A stretch of 64,000 nucleotides of DNA from Rhizobium sp. BK376 (lineage in GTDB: Bacteria > Pseudomonadota > Alphaproteobacteria > Rhizobiales > Rhizobiaceae), in NCBI RefSeq assembly GCF_004341625.1, contig NZ_SLZG01000006.1:62001-126000 (forward strand), read 5' to 3'. Shown here one piece after another: positions 53,839 through 62,989 of the stretch. The stretch's first letter is position 1. Each line of letters starts with the position of its first letter. The translations under genes and the position numbers were made by a program. The notes beneath the pieces were generated by a model. It was not told the DNA's origin. It searched no databases and saw only the letters and a program-made list of their open reading frames with translations.

Positions 53839-55485
53839 TCACGACTCCAATATTGCAGGGAGCCGCTCGCGAAGCTCCTTCACTAACACACGTTCGTTTT
53901 CAGAATAGTCGACGGGAACGTTCACCAGATGGACGCCACCGCCCGTGAACGCATTTTCAAGAGCCTGCTTGAACTGACCGATGTCATCCACCCTGGTGCC
54001 CTTGGCACCATAGGATTCGGCATATTTCACAAAATCAGGATTGCCGAACGTCATCCCGAAATCGGGGAACTCATCGACGGCCTGCTTCCAGCGGATCATC
54101 CCGTAAGCGTCGTCCTCGATGACAAGGATGACGAGGTTCAATTTCAGCCTGACGGCGGTTTCCAGTTCCTGCGAATTCATCATGAAGCCGCCGTCGCCGC
54201 AGATCGCCATTACGCGCCGCTCCGGGTAGAGCATCGAGGCAACCATGGCCGATGGAAGCCCTGCCCCCATCGTTGCAAGGGCGTTGTCGAGAAGCAGGGT
54301 GTTCGCCATCCGCGTCCGGTAGTTTCGGGCGAACCATATCTTGTACATGCCGTTATCGAGCGCAAGGATGCCGTCATGCGGCATGACTTCACGGATGTCG
54401 TGGACGAGGCGTTGAGGCGTAAAGCGATCCTCCGTCGCCCTTGCCGCAATCCGCTCGAGAATGCGCTCCCGCAAGTGGATGAGAGCCCCAGCGTTGGGCA
54501 GCTTGCCTTCGAGGCGATCGGCCAGAGCCTTCAGTGACGGGCCCATGTCGCCGATGACCTCAGCCTGCGGGAAATAGACCTGTTCGACGGTCGCCGGCTG
54601 ATATCCCACATGCACGACTTTCGGACCGCCCTTGCCCATGATGAACGGAGGCTTCTCGATGGTGTCATGGCCGATCGTAACGATGAGGTCCGCCTGCTCG
54701 ATCGCCTCGTGGACATAGTCGCGCTCCGAGAGCGCGGCAGTGCCCATATAGAGCTCGGTTCCCCCCGGAACCGTCCCCTTCCCCATCTGTGTCGTGAAGT
54801 AGGGAATGCGGGTTCGGATGACGAACTGCGCGATATCCGAGGTCGAGCGGGGGCGCGAAGCCGCCGCTCCAAACATCAGCAATGGACGCTTGGCGGCTGT
54901 GATCAGCGCGGCTGCGCGGTCCAGCGCAACGTCGCTCGCCGTCGGCAGTTCGAGCTGATGCGGCGCTATAAGTGCTACTTCTTCGCATTCTTCGGCCGCG
55001 ATATCTTCCGGAAGCTCGAGGTGAACCGGTCCGGGTCTTTCTTCCTGCGCAATTCTGAATGCTTCCCTGACCATGGTCGGGATCATCTGCGGCGAAACGA
55101 TTTGTCGCGTAAGTTTGGTGAGCGGCTTCATCGAAGCAACGATATCAACCACCTGGAATCGTGCCTGACGGGACGACAGGATGCCCTTCTGGCCGGTTAT
55201 CATCACCATCGGCATCGCGCCAAGCAGCGCGTAGGCAGCGCCCGTCGAAAGGTTTAGCGCTCCCGGCCCAAGCGTGGTCAGGCACACGCCTGGCTTTCCC
55301 GTCAGACGACCGTAGGTCGCTGCCATGAATGCAGCGGCCTGTTCATGCCTGGTAAGCACGAGCTGAATTGATGATTTGCGAATGGACTCGACGACATCGA
55401 GGTTCTCTTCGCCGGGAATACCGAAGATGCGGTCGACGCCCTCGTTCTCAAGTGCGGCGACGAGGAGATCAGAGCCTTTGGTCAT
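53839..55485 (-). CDS. Thiamine-diphosphate enzyme, acetolactate-synthase large-subunit-like
   Basis: A 548-residue ThDP enzyme with the three usual domains. The catalytic Glu is in TRHEQAAAFMA, and the cofactor-metal motif begins GDGGFMMNSQELETAV and ends IEDDAYGM. The final ED in place of the common NN recalls the catabolic AlsS type (WND), so a catabolic, FAD-independent role is possible. I chose the ATG at 55485; the frame upstream to 55572 is not family-like. No small regulatory subunit follows; the partner gene is an aldehyde dehydrogenase. Confidence 0.88.
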   Translation of the reverse strand: MTKGSDLLVAALENEGVDRIFGIPGEENLDVVESIRKSSIQLVLTRHEQAAAFMAATYGRLTGKPGVCLTTLGPGALNLSTGAAYALLGAMPMVMITGQKGILSSRQARFQVVDIVASMKPLTKLTRQIVSPQMIPTMVREAFRIAQEERPGPVHLELPEDIAAEECEEVALIAPHQLELPTASDVALDRAAALITAAKRPLLMFGAAASRPRSTSDIAQFVIRTRIPYFTTQMGKGTVPGGTELYMGTAALSERDYVHEAIEQADLIVTIGHDTIEKPPFIMGKGGPKVVHVGYQPATVEQVYFPQAEVIGDMGPSLKALADRLEGKLPNAGALIHLRERILERIAARATEDRFTPQRLVHDIREVMPHDGILALDNGMYKIWFARNYRTRMANTLLLDNALATMGAGLPSAMVASMLYPERRVMAICGDGGFMMNSQELETAVRLKLNLVILVIEDDAYGMIRWKQAVDEFPDFGMTFGNPDFVKYAESYGAKGTRVDDIGQFKQALENAFTGGGVHLVNVPVDYSENERVLVKELRERLPAILES

Positions 55486-55717
55486 GGATGAATGCCCGTG
55501 CTGGTTAGCGGCCGGTCCCTGGAGGCGACCACAATCGGAAGGTTGCGAACCTGAACATAGATACTTTTGCAAGCCGTTCCAATGGCACTTTGGTGCACCG
55601 TAACTTTAATCCGGCAACTGCCGGTTCCCGGTCTATCCACCGGGCAAGCGCTGGCGTTGACAAAATGCTCTTTGATTGGAATTTCTTACTGACTTTGAAA
55701 CGGAGCAGCCGTTCACT

Positions 55718-56005
55718 ATGCAAATGCGAGATGACGTTGCAGTGCTGGTCGACAGACTTTTCCAGGAGAAGGCCACCTGGCCGGCACTGATCAAAGAGAT
55801 CAGGGCCGCATCGGGGGTGGATATCTCTACGGCCGAAAAGATCGCGCTCTCGCATGAAGGATGGCGACGGCTATGCAACTATCTGATCAATCATGACAGC
55901 GCTTGCAGGAAGCAGGCAGTATGGCACATGAAGCATCATGGGCCAGATTCGCTGATCGCATTAATCAGCGGGAATTTCGTCATCATAGAGTCGAAAGTAA
56001 GTTAG
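55718..56005 (+). CDS. Small hypothetical protein
   Basis: A 95-residue helical protein starting MQMRDDVAVLVDRLF, or 109 residues if a TTG at 55676 is used. It has no signal peptide, and a His/Cys-bearing stretch HDSACRKQAVWHMKHHG. I do not recognise a family and the ribosome-binding site is weak, but the codon use is protein-like. It is divergent from the acetolactate-synthase-like gene. Confidence 0.5.
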   Translation: MQMRDDVAVLVDRLFQEKATWPALIKEIRAASGVDISTAEKIALSHEGWRRLCNYLINHDSACRKQAVWHMKHHGPDSLIALISGNFVIIESKVS

Positions 56006-56220
56006 TAGAGGCTCGGAAAGGTGCCGCCGCACGGTTTCCCTCTGACTCACACCCGCCGCTAGCGTCCCTTAACGCAATTTGTCGCATGGCTCCGGTTTCT
56101 GAGCATATTCTTCCATAATCGTTCCCAAACTTAGCAAACCACGTTACGTTCGTAACCGACTCGGTTGTGCTGGCGACGTTGCGCCGCAGCAACGAGGACC
56201 AGCAACAACGACAATCCCTC

Positions 56221-57849
56221 ATGCCCAAAAGAATCTCTCCGCTCGTCGCGTTCCAATCGAACACATTTCGTCTGCTTTGGTCGGCAACGCTGATTTCAAA
56301 TCTCGGCGGCCTGGTCGAGGGCGTCGGTGCCGCCTGGCTGATGACAAGCCTGGCGACCTCCCACGGGATGGTGGCGCTCGTCCAGTCCTCGACCACCCTG
56401 CCTGTCATGATCTTCTCGCTTGCCGCCGGCGCTCTTGCCGATAATTTCGACCGAAGGCGGATCATGCTGATCGCCCAATTGCTGATGCTGTCCGTATCGG
56501 CGACGCTGGCGATACTTTCCTATTCCCATGCCCTGACGCCATGGCTGCTCCTCTGCTTCACTTTCCTGATCGGCTGCGGCGGCGCTCTCCACAATCCGTC
56601 CTGGCAGGCATCCATGGGAGATGTCGTGCCGCGGGAGCATCTGCCGGGCGCCGTCGCGCTGAACAGCATGAGCTACAATCTTATGCGCAGCATCGGTCCG
56701 GCGATCGGTGGCGTCATCGTTGCTACGGCAGGCGCGCCTTTCGCTTTTCTGTTCAACGTATTCTGCTATTTCGCGCTCATTTTCGCTTTGTTACGCTGGA
56801 AAACCAACGCCTCGAGAAGCACGCTCCCGCGCGAACCCTTCGGTGGCGCAATGTCGGCGGGATTCCGCTATGTCCTGATGTCGCCGAACCTTCTGACGGT
56901 CATGTGCCGCGGATTCGTCTTTGGTTTGACCGCGATTGTCATCCTGGCGCTGCTGCCTCTCGTGGCGCGCGACCACATCAGGGGCACGGCAATCACCTAC
57001 GGCATCATGCTCGGCTTTTTCGGCCTCGGCGCAATCTGTGGCGCGATGTTGATCGGGCGCATTCGCGATCTCCTGAGCAATGAATGGGTCATCCGCGGCG
57101 CCTTCTTCACGCTCGCAGTCAGCTGCGCCTGTCTGGCGCTGAGCCATCAGCTATGGCTGAGCTGTCTTATTCTCATGCCCGCAGGGGTCGCCTGGGTCCA
57201 GGCTTTCTCCCTGTTCAATGTCACGGTGCAGCTATCCACGCCGCGCTGGGTCGTCGGACGTGCGCTCTCGCTCTATCAGACGGCGACCTTCGGCGGCATG
57301 GCGGCGGGAAGCTGGGCCTGGGGCGCGCTCGCCGACATTCACGGCGTGACCGGCGCGCTTCTTGTCGCCAGCTGCGCACTGGCAGTCGGCGGGCTGCTCG
57401 GTCTTGTCCTGCGCCAACCCGATTTTGAGTCGCTCAATCTCGATCCGGCAAACCTGTTCAGCGAACCGCAATTGCAGCTCGATTTGCGATCGCGGAGCGG
57501 ACCGATCCTCGTCATGGTGGATTACAATATCGACCAGGAGGACATTACAGACTTCCTCTCGATGATGGCCCTGCGGCGCAAGGCGAGAATTCGCGACGGC
57601 GCGAAGCAATGGGCATTGCTCCGCGATCTCGAAAAGCCAAGCGTCTGGACGGAAAGCTATCACTTACCGACATGGGTAGACTATGTGCGACACAATCAAC
57701 GTCAAACCTATGCCGATGCGGAGATCGCCGAAAGGCTGAACGCGCTGCACTGCGGTGAACAGTCGCCGATAATCCACCATATGATTGAACGGCAGACCGT
57801 ACCCAGGCACGACGACATGCCGCTGAAGCCTTATCTTGACGCGACCTGA
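56221..57849 (+). CDS. MFS exporter with C-terminal ABM-like extension (MFS_3 type)
   Basis: A membrane protein of 542 residues from the ATG at 56221 (560 if GTG 56167 is used). The first ~410 residues form about twelve helices of the MFS_3 type, with DNFDRRRIM in the helix 2-3 loop. The last ~120 residues are soluble: VMVDYNIDQEDITDFLSMM, RIRDGAKQWALLRDLEKPSVWTE and the Trp/His-rich end, resembling antibiotic-biosynthesis-monooxygenase-type folds found in this subfamily. It may export a small molecule. It appears monocistronic. Confidence 0.82.
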   Translation: MPKRISPLVAFQSNTFRLLWSATLISNLGGLVEGVGAAWLMTSLATSHGMVALVQSSTTLPVMIFSLAAGALADNFDRRRIMLIAQLLMLSVSATLAILSYSHALTPWLLLCFTFLIGCGGALHNPSWQASMGDVVPREHLPGAVALNSMSYNLMRSIGPAIGGVIVATAGAPFAFLFNVFCYFALIFALLRWKTNASRSTLPREPFGGAMSAGFRYVLMSPNLLTVMCRGFVFGLTAIVILALLPLVARDHIRGTAITYGIMLGFFGLGAICGAMLIGRIRDLLSNEWVIRGAFFTLAVSCACLALSHQLWLSCLILMPAGVAWVQAFSLFNVTVQLSTPRWVVGRALSLYQTATFGGMAAGSWAWGALADIHGVTGALLVASCALAVGGLLGLVLRQPDFESLNLDPANLFSEPQLQLDLRSRSGPILVMVDYNIDQEDITDFLSMMALRRKARIRDGAKQWALLRDLEKPSVWTESYHLPTWVDYVRHNQRQTYADAEIAERLNALHCGEQSPIIHHMIERQTVPRHDDMPLKPYLDAT

Positions 57850-57950
57850 TCGCGCGACAGCATCCGCTTCAGCCCGCACATTTATTCTTGAAACACACCC
57901 ATTAGCCGCGGCGGAAACCTTGGGGGGCCGTGGCCAATCGATTCGAACCG

Positions 57951-59315
57951 TCAGGCCCGTGTGAGAACGTGGTTCGACCTCAGCCAGAAGGGAGGCAGAT
58001 AGAGCGGCGTATTGGCAAGCGGCAGGATATTCTCGTTGACCGACACGCCAAGCGCGTCCGCCATGAAGGCCCGGCGAGCGGAAATTCGGGCGTGCATTTC
58101 GGGATAGCGCGTGCGGATGGCCTCCCGCAGATCGGTATCGGCGAAGGCAACGGCGTCCTCGCAATTCAATGCCCAGCCGGCCGGCATCGGCACGGGAATA
58201 ACATCCACCTGAAACGGCATGCCGGATCGCAGCTTCTCCGTCGAGCCTGGACGCACAGGAGAATGCAGCCACTCCTCGTGGCTTCCGAGATGGCCTGGAT
58301 TCAATGCGGAATCGAGCCCGGCAGACTTCAGCTTCTCGGTGACCGCGCTGAAAAGCGTGCCGCCTTCGACACCGATATCGGCCGTCTCGTACCATGTGAT
58401 CAAGGCCTCGAAATAGGCCTTGGCGGGCGTCAGGAAGCTCTCGTCGTGATCGGTCAGCAGACCCGCGCGCGAGGAGAGCGCACCCCAGAAACCAAGGGCA
58501 GTCGTTACACCGTCGCCCTTCTTCATCCGGCGAGCCGTCGGGCTGCGCAGCCCGACGATGTTTTCTCCGGCACTGACCGATGCAAACATGGTGTGGACGT
58601 TCAGCGGATCACCCTCGTAGCCGAGACGTCGGAGCGCCTCGAACTCGCTATCGCCCTCGCGCACGCCTGCCACAACGCGCCAGAGTGCAGTAGAGCAGCG
58701 CGCCGCCGCCCATTCGAACGCAGCGAGCTGGTCTAGATCGACAACCGCGCGCAGACCTTTCTCCGCATGCATGAGGACAGGGGTCGCGTCCTTCAGCGTG
58801 CTGTTCGGCCCGATCAACCGTCGAAGGACCGCGACGACAAAGTCCGGCACGAAGAACAGGTTGGAGTGATCCTGATCCTCGTCTGCGCCGAGATATTTCC
58901 AGCCGACGAGCCCTATCGAGTCGCCCGGTTTCAAGCCGGCGTCGCGGAGGCGATCGCTGAGACGTGGATCGTCCGCACGCGTCTGGCCCATCAAGCTGAA
59001 GGTCTGGGCGCGTAAGACCTCGATGCCGGGCAGGCCGGCAAGCACCGTGTAGGAGACCGATTCATTGCCCGTGATGATGATCCGCTTGCCGTTCGGTCCG
59101 AGCAGCAACAGAGCTTCCTCGAAGCGCGGCTCGAAGCCGGAGAGGAATATGATATTTCCGAAATGCTCACGGTCAGCATAGACGACAAGCCAATCCGTGC
59201 CGGACGCCTTCAACGCCGCATCGGCGCGGGCGGCATAGGTCTGCGGCGGTATCTTCGGCTGTTCACCGAGCGGTCCAAAATCCGGCAAGGCGACCGGGGC
59301 AAGCTTAATTGGCAT
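57951..59315 (-). CDS. M24 (creatinase/aminopeptidase P fold) protein lacking the usual metal ligands
   Basis: A 454-residue pita-bread-fold protein. The N-terminal creatinase-like domain includes DWLVVYADREHFGNIIFLSGF. In the C-terminal domain a histidine is kept in NPGHLGSHEEWLH and a Glu in NCEDAVAF, but the two aspartates of the D-x11-D metal site are absent (that stretch reads LGFWGALSSRAGLLTDHD) and the next Glu is an Asp (FQVDVIPV). It may therefore be a metal-independent creatinase-like hydrolase. GGGAGGAACC precedes the ATG. It is divergent from a LacI-type regulator. Confidence 0.82.
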   Translation of the reverse strand: MPIKLAPVALPDFGPLGEQPKIPPQTYAARADAALKASGTDWLVVYADREHFGNIIFLSGFEPRFEEALLLLGPNGKRIIITGNESVSYTVLAGLPGIEVLRAQTFSLMGQTRADDPRLSDRLRDAGLKPGDSIGLVGWKYLGADEDQDHSNLFFVPDFVVAVLRRLIGPNSTLKDATPVLMHAEKGLRAVVDLDQLAAFEWAAARCSTALWRVVAGVREGDSEFEALRRLGYEGDPLNVHTMFASVSAGENIVGLRSPTARRMKKGDGVTTALGFWGALSSRAGLLTDHDESFLTPAKAYFEALITWYETADIGVEGGTLFSAVTEKLKSAGLDSALNPGHLGSHEEWLHSPVRPGSTEKLRSGMPFQVDVIPVPMPAGWALNCEDAVAFADTDLREAIRTRYPEMHARISARRAFMADALGVSVNENILPLANTPLYLPPFWLRSNHVLTRA

Positions 59316-59437
59316 ATTGGTTCCTCCCTTTAGGCGATCTTCGAACTTTGATGAGATGTAGCGGATAGCGAGGCGCGAGTTGCTTTCCGCTGTTTCTCTA
59401 TGGATGAATGCGTGTTTCCGGTGACGGAGATACTGGT

Positions 59438-59453
59438 GCGTGTGCTATCACGC
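59438..59453. promoter_or_regulatory. Short inverted repeat before the LacI-type gene
   Basis: GCGTG-N6-CACGC lies about 25 bases upstream of the regulator's start in the 161-base divergent spacer to the M24 gene. It is a candidate operator but is only five base pairs per arm. Confidence 0.35.
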
Positions 59454-59476
59454 CATGACAATTGAGAAAGCGTAGC

Positions 59477-60478
59477 ATGAACGACAGACCAGGCCGCCAC
59501 TCCGCTCCGACGATTGCCGATGTTGCGCAGCTTGCGGGTGTCTCGCGCGCGGCCGCAAGCAGGGCGCTTTCGAACGAGCCGAGGCCGATTTCGGCCGAAA
59601 AGCGCGAGCGCGTGATCCAGGCCGCAGCCTCGCTCGGTTACAAGCCGAACCTGCTCGCGCAGAGCCTGACCACCAAGACGGTCAATCTGGTGGCTGTCGT
59701 CGTCAACCATATTCACGATCTTTCCGATCTCGATCTTTTCGACCGGCTGATCGACCAGATCCAGGCGATCGGCAAGCAGGTCGTCATCATCCGCATCGGC
59801 TCGGTCGGCCACGTCGAGGAATTTTTGCGCAACGGTGTCGCTTATCATGTCGACGCGGCACTGGTCTTTTCCGATTTCGCTGATGCGGCGACCGTGCGGC
59901 GCATGTTCCGCTCTGATCTCGTGGTCATGCTGAACGGACTGCACGACAACCTTTCGCCCGTCGTCATTCCCGACGAGGGCAGCGGCATTGCGGAAGCAGT
60001 TTCCGATGCAGCCGCCAAGGGCGTCAAGCGCGCCGGGCTTGTGACCGGCCGTGCATCCTCGCCCGTCGAGCAGGCACGCATAGCCTTTTACAAACGAGGC
60101 TTTGCCGAAAACCACATAGAGCTGGTGAGGACGGTCCAAGGCGATTATTCCTATGAGAGCGGTCATGCCGCCGCGGCTATCCTTACCGGCGATGACTGTC
60201 CGGAGGCGATCTTCTGCACGTCGGACGCGATGGCAATGGGTATTCTCGACGTATGCCGCGCGGATTTTCCCAAGAACAAGCCAAGCCGCTTCAGGCTTTA
60301 CGGGTTTGACAATCTGTCGCTGACGGATTTCGACGCCTATCCGATTTCCTCCATCGGCTACGACAAGAATGTCTATGCGCGCCAGATGGTCGAATTCATC
60401 GCCAATCCCGGCGAATTCCACGCCGGCCAGCCGCCTGTCATCGTACCGACGCGCTTCTTTCCGCGATTGACGTCGTAG
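59477..60478 (+). CDS. LacI-family transcriptional regulator
   Basis: A 333-residue regulator with the LacI HTH and hinge (TIADVAQLAGVSRAAASRAL, then QSLTTKTVNLVAVVV) and a periplasmic-binding-like effector domain ending near VPTRFFPRL. I chose the ATG at 59477; a TTG five codons earlier is possible. It is divergent from the M24 gene and convergent with the amino-acid transporter genes, and presumably regulates the M24/asparaginase/ABC cluster. The effector is not evident. Confidence 0.9.
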   Translation: MNDRPGRHSAPTIADVAQLAGVSRAAASRALSNEPRPISAEKRERVIQAAASLGYKPNLLAQSLTTKTVNLVAVVVNHIHDLSDLDLFDRLIDQIQAIGKQVVIIRIGSVGHVEEFLRNGVAYHVDAALVFSDFADAATVRRMFRSDLVVMLNGLHDNLSPVVIPDEGSGIAEAVSDAAAKGVKRAGLVTGRASSPVEQARIAFYKRGFAENHIELVRTVQGDYSYESGHAAAAILTGDDCPEAIFCTSDAMAMGILDVCRADFPKNKPSRFRLYGFDNLSLTDFDAYPISSIGYDKNVYARQMVEFIANPGEFHAGQPPVIVPTRFFPRLTS

Positions 60479-60483
60479 AGGGA

Positions 60484-60505
60484 CAGGCCGCCCGAAAGCG
60501 GCCTG
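60484..60505. terminator. Hairpin between convergent LacI and binding-protein genes
   Basis: CAGGCCGC and GCGGCCTG form a perfect 8-bp stem around CCGAAA, extended by three more G-C pairs after one mismatch. It fills the 36-base gap between two convergent genes and may serve as a bidirectional terminator. Confidence 0.5.
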
Positions 60506-60514
60506 CCCCTCACA

Positions 60515-61306
60515 TTACCACTGCGGGTTCAATGCCGGCGGGTTGGATTCCGGACCCCACCACTTCTTGTAATTTGCCTGATAGGCGCCCGACTGAATGT
60601 AGTCGGAGACGAACATGTCGAGCCAGCGGACGAACTCCGGGTCGCCCTTGGCGACGGCAATGCCGATCGGATCGTTGGAATAAAGACCCGGCAGGGTCAC
60701 CAGCGACGGGTTTTTGGTGGCAAGGTAGTCGAGCAGCGAAGAGTCCTCGATTGCCGCATCGACACGCTTCTGCTGAAGCTGGAGAACGCCATCTGGCGCG
60801 AACTGATCGACATAGACCAGCTGCGCATCCGGCACGGCCGTCTTCAGGAAGGTTTCACCCGTCGTGCCGCGACCGACGACGACCTTCTTGCCGGCGAGAT
60901 CCTTGAGATCCTTGATGCCGGCATCCTTCTGGACGATGACACGCAGGCCGGCGCGGTTATAGGGAATCGAGAAATCGACGACCTTGGCGCGCTCGAGCGT
61001 GGCCGAGGTATTGGCGATCGCCACGTCGATCTGGCCTGACACCAGCATGGAGATACGCGCATCGCCGGAAACGTCGGTGAATTCGACAGGCACGCCGATC
61101 TTCTCCGCCAGCCGCTTGGCGACGTCGACGTCATAGCCGACAGGATTGTTCTGATCGTCGCGGAAGCCGATCGGCTCTCCGCCAAGCGAAACACCGATAC
61201 GGATCGTACCGCGGGAGCGAATATCGTCCAGCATGCCGGCAACGGACGGCAGTGCCGAACCGACAACGATTGCCAGCGCTGCCACAGCAGTGAGAATGCG
61301 TTTCAT
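60515..61306 (-). CDS. Amino-acid ABC transporter binding protein (SBP family 3)
   Basis: A 263-residue periplasmic protein with a signal peptide (MKRILTAVAALAIVVGSA) and the family segments GTIRIGVSLGGEPIGFRDD, GYDVDVAKRLAEKIG and VDVAIANTSATLERAKVVDF in shortened form. It lies downstream of an asparaginase-type gene and on the same strand as matching permeases and ATPase. The ligand may be an amino acid or a small glyco-amino acid. Confidence 0.87.
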   Translation of the reverse strand: MKRILTAVAALAIVVGSALPSVAGMLDDIRSRGTIRIGVSLGGEPIGFRDDQNNPVGYDVDVAKRLAEKIGVPVEFTDVSGDARISMLVSGQIDVAIANTSATLERAKVVDFSIPYNRAGLRVIVQKDAGIKDLKDLAGKKVVVGRGTTGETFLKTAVPDAQLVYVDQFAPDGVLQLQQKRVDAAIEDSSLLDYLATKNPSLVTLPGLYSNDPIGIAVAKGDPEFVRWLDMFVSDYIQSGAYQANYKKWWGPESNPPALNPQW

Positions 61307-61327
61307 TGATTGATTTCCCTCTTTTGT

Positions 61328-62245
61328 TTATGCCGATTTCGCTGCCCGCAGTTCAGGTTCGGGCATCGAGTCCTCCCAGAGCCAGTAGCGAATCTCGCCC
61401 TCGCATCTGAAATTCACCACCTCATGGTTTCCCTTTGCATCGACGGCGTGAATGACAACGCCTGCCAAGAAGCCGGAGGTCAGTTCGTTGAGCTCCTCGA
61501 CCGCCAGCTTGACGGCGTCGGAAAGCGAATAGCCGAATTTGAGCGCGAGAACGACCGTCCGTGCCGTCGAGCAGCGCATGGTCATCTCGCCGGTATGGGT
61601 GCAGGCCGCCGCGCCGTAACGGCTATCGGCATAAAAGCCGGCGCCGGGAATGGGGCTGTCGCCGAGGCGACCAGGATATTTCCAGGCCCAGCCGGAGGTT
61701 GACGTGGCCGCATGAATGCCGCGCGCCGGGTCGGCCGAGAGGAAGACGGTCGTATCACGCACGCGCTCGGGATCGGTGATCGCCCGGCTGAGCGGCGCGA
61801 GCGGGATATCCGGGAACTTCGCTAGATCCTCCGGCGACAATTCCTTTTCGAGCCGCTCCCACCAGACGCGCTTGCTATCGGCAAACAACACGTCATCTTC
61901 GGCGAAACCGATTTCACTTGCAAACCGCCGTGCGCCATTTCCCGTCAGCATGACATGCGGCAGGCGCTTCATCACTTCGTGTGCAAGACGGGCAACGGGA
62001 AGCGTGTTCGGTACGGCGCCGACGGTGCCGACATCACGCGTGTTGCCGTCCATGACGGCCGCATCGAGCTCCATGTCGCCGATCATATTGGGCCAGCCGC
62101 CGTAGCCGACGCTGCGTACCTTCACTTCGCTTTCCACCTTGCTGATGCCGGCGACCATGGCGTCGAGGCTGATGGCGCCATCTCGCAGCATCTGCACCGT
62201 TGTCGGGAAACCGGGCCAGGCTTCTTTATTGGCCAAGAGCAGCAT
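61328..62245 (-). CDS. Ntn hydrolase of the glycosylasparaginase/isoaspartyl peptidase family
   Basis: A 305-residue protein of the N-terminal-nucleophile asparaginase family. VGYGGWPNMIGDMELDAAVM and NTRDVGTVGAV match the glycosylasparaginase-like branch. The likely self-cleavage point and nucleophile is Asp164-Thr165 in RDTTVFLS, followed by GIHAATSTSGW. After cleavage it would hydrolyse an asparagine side-chain amide, for example a glycosylated or modified asparagine. It is encoded between the ATPase and the binding protein of an amino-acid importer, so its substrate is probably imported by that system. Confidence 0.83.
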   Translation of the reverse strand: MLLLANKEAWPGFPTTVQMLRDGAISLDAMVAGISKVESEVKVRSVGYGGWPNMIGDMELDAAVMDGNTRDVGTVGAVPNTLPVARLAHEVMKRLPHVMLTGNGARRFASEIGFAEDDVLFADSKRVWWERLEKELSPEDLAKFPDIPLAPLSRAITDPERVRDTTVFLSADPARGIHAATSTSGWAWKYPGRLGDSPIPGAGFYADSRYGAAACTHTGEMTMRCSTARTVVLALKFGYSLSDAVKLAVEELNELTSGFLAGVVIHAVDAKGNHEVVNFRCEGEIRYWLWEDSMPEPELRAAKSA

Positions 62246-62253
62246 GAATACCT

Positions 62254-62988
62254 CTAATCTTTGCGCATTTTGGAAAGGAACTGGGCGATGCGCGAATTCG
62301 CCATGCCGCCTTCGGCGGAAAAGAAATCCTTGGTGGGCAGGTCGACGAGCAGCTTGCCCTTGTCGAGGAAGACGACGCGGTTGGAAATCTGCCTGGCAAA
62401 TTCGACCTCATGGGTGACGAACAGCATCGTCGTCCCCTCAGCCGCCAGCTTGGCGAGGATCGTCAAGACCTCTGCCGTCATTTCCGGATCAAGCGCGCTC
62501 GTCACTTCGTCGAGCAGCAGATAGCGCGGCTGCATGGCCAGCGCCCGGCATATGCCGACGCGCTGCCGCTGACCGCCGGACAATTGCGCCGGATAGGCCT
62601 CGGCGCGGTCACCGAGGCCAACGGACTGTAAGAGCGCACGCGCCGCAGCTTCGGCCTCGGCCCGTGGCTTCTTGAGCACCTCGATCGGCGCCAGCGTGAT
62701 GTTTCCAATCACTGTCATGTGCGGATAGAGATTGAAGAGCTGGAACACCGTGGCGGAGCGCTTGCGCGCTTCGGCCAGCTCATTCGGCTTGCTCACATCG
62801 AAATTGTCGACGGTGATGGCACCGCCATTCAGCTTCTCCAGCCCGTTGATACAGCGGATCAGCGTCGACTTGCCGGAACCCGAGGATCCGAGGATAGAGA
62901 CCACTTCGCCGGGATTGATCGTCAGGTTAACTCCGTCAAGAACGGTAGCGGAGCCGAAGGATTTCCGGACATTTTCGACTTTCAGCAT
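62254..62988 (-). CDS. Amino-acid ABC transporter ATP-binding protein (GlnQ type)
   Basis: A 244-residue ATPase with Walker A GSSGSGKST, signature LSGGQRQRV and Walker B YLLLDEVTSALDP. The Q-loop region reads FQLFNLYPHMT, where family members usually have Q(Q/H)FNLFPH. I chose the ATG at 62988; the frame extends to 63087 inside the permease gene. The start is one base from the permease stop, and the end is eight bases from the asparaginase-type gene. Confidence 0.88.
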   Translation of the reverse strand: MLKVENVRKSFGSATVLDGVNLTINPGEVVSILGSSGSGKSTLIRCINGLEKLNGGAITVDNFDVSKPNELAEARKRSATVFQLFNLYPHMTVIGNITLAPIEVLKKPRAEAEAAARALLQSVGLGDRAEAYPAQLSGGQRQRVGICRALAMQPRYLLLDEVTSALDPEMTAEVLTILAKLAAEGTTMLFVTHEVEFARQISNRVVFLDKGKLLVDLPTKDFFSAEGGMANSRIAQFLSKMRKD

Positions 62989-62989
62989 A

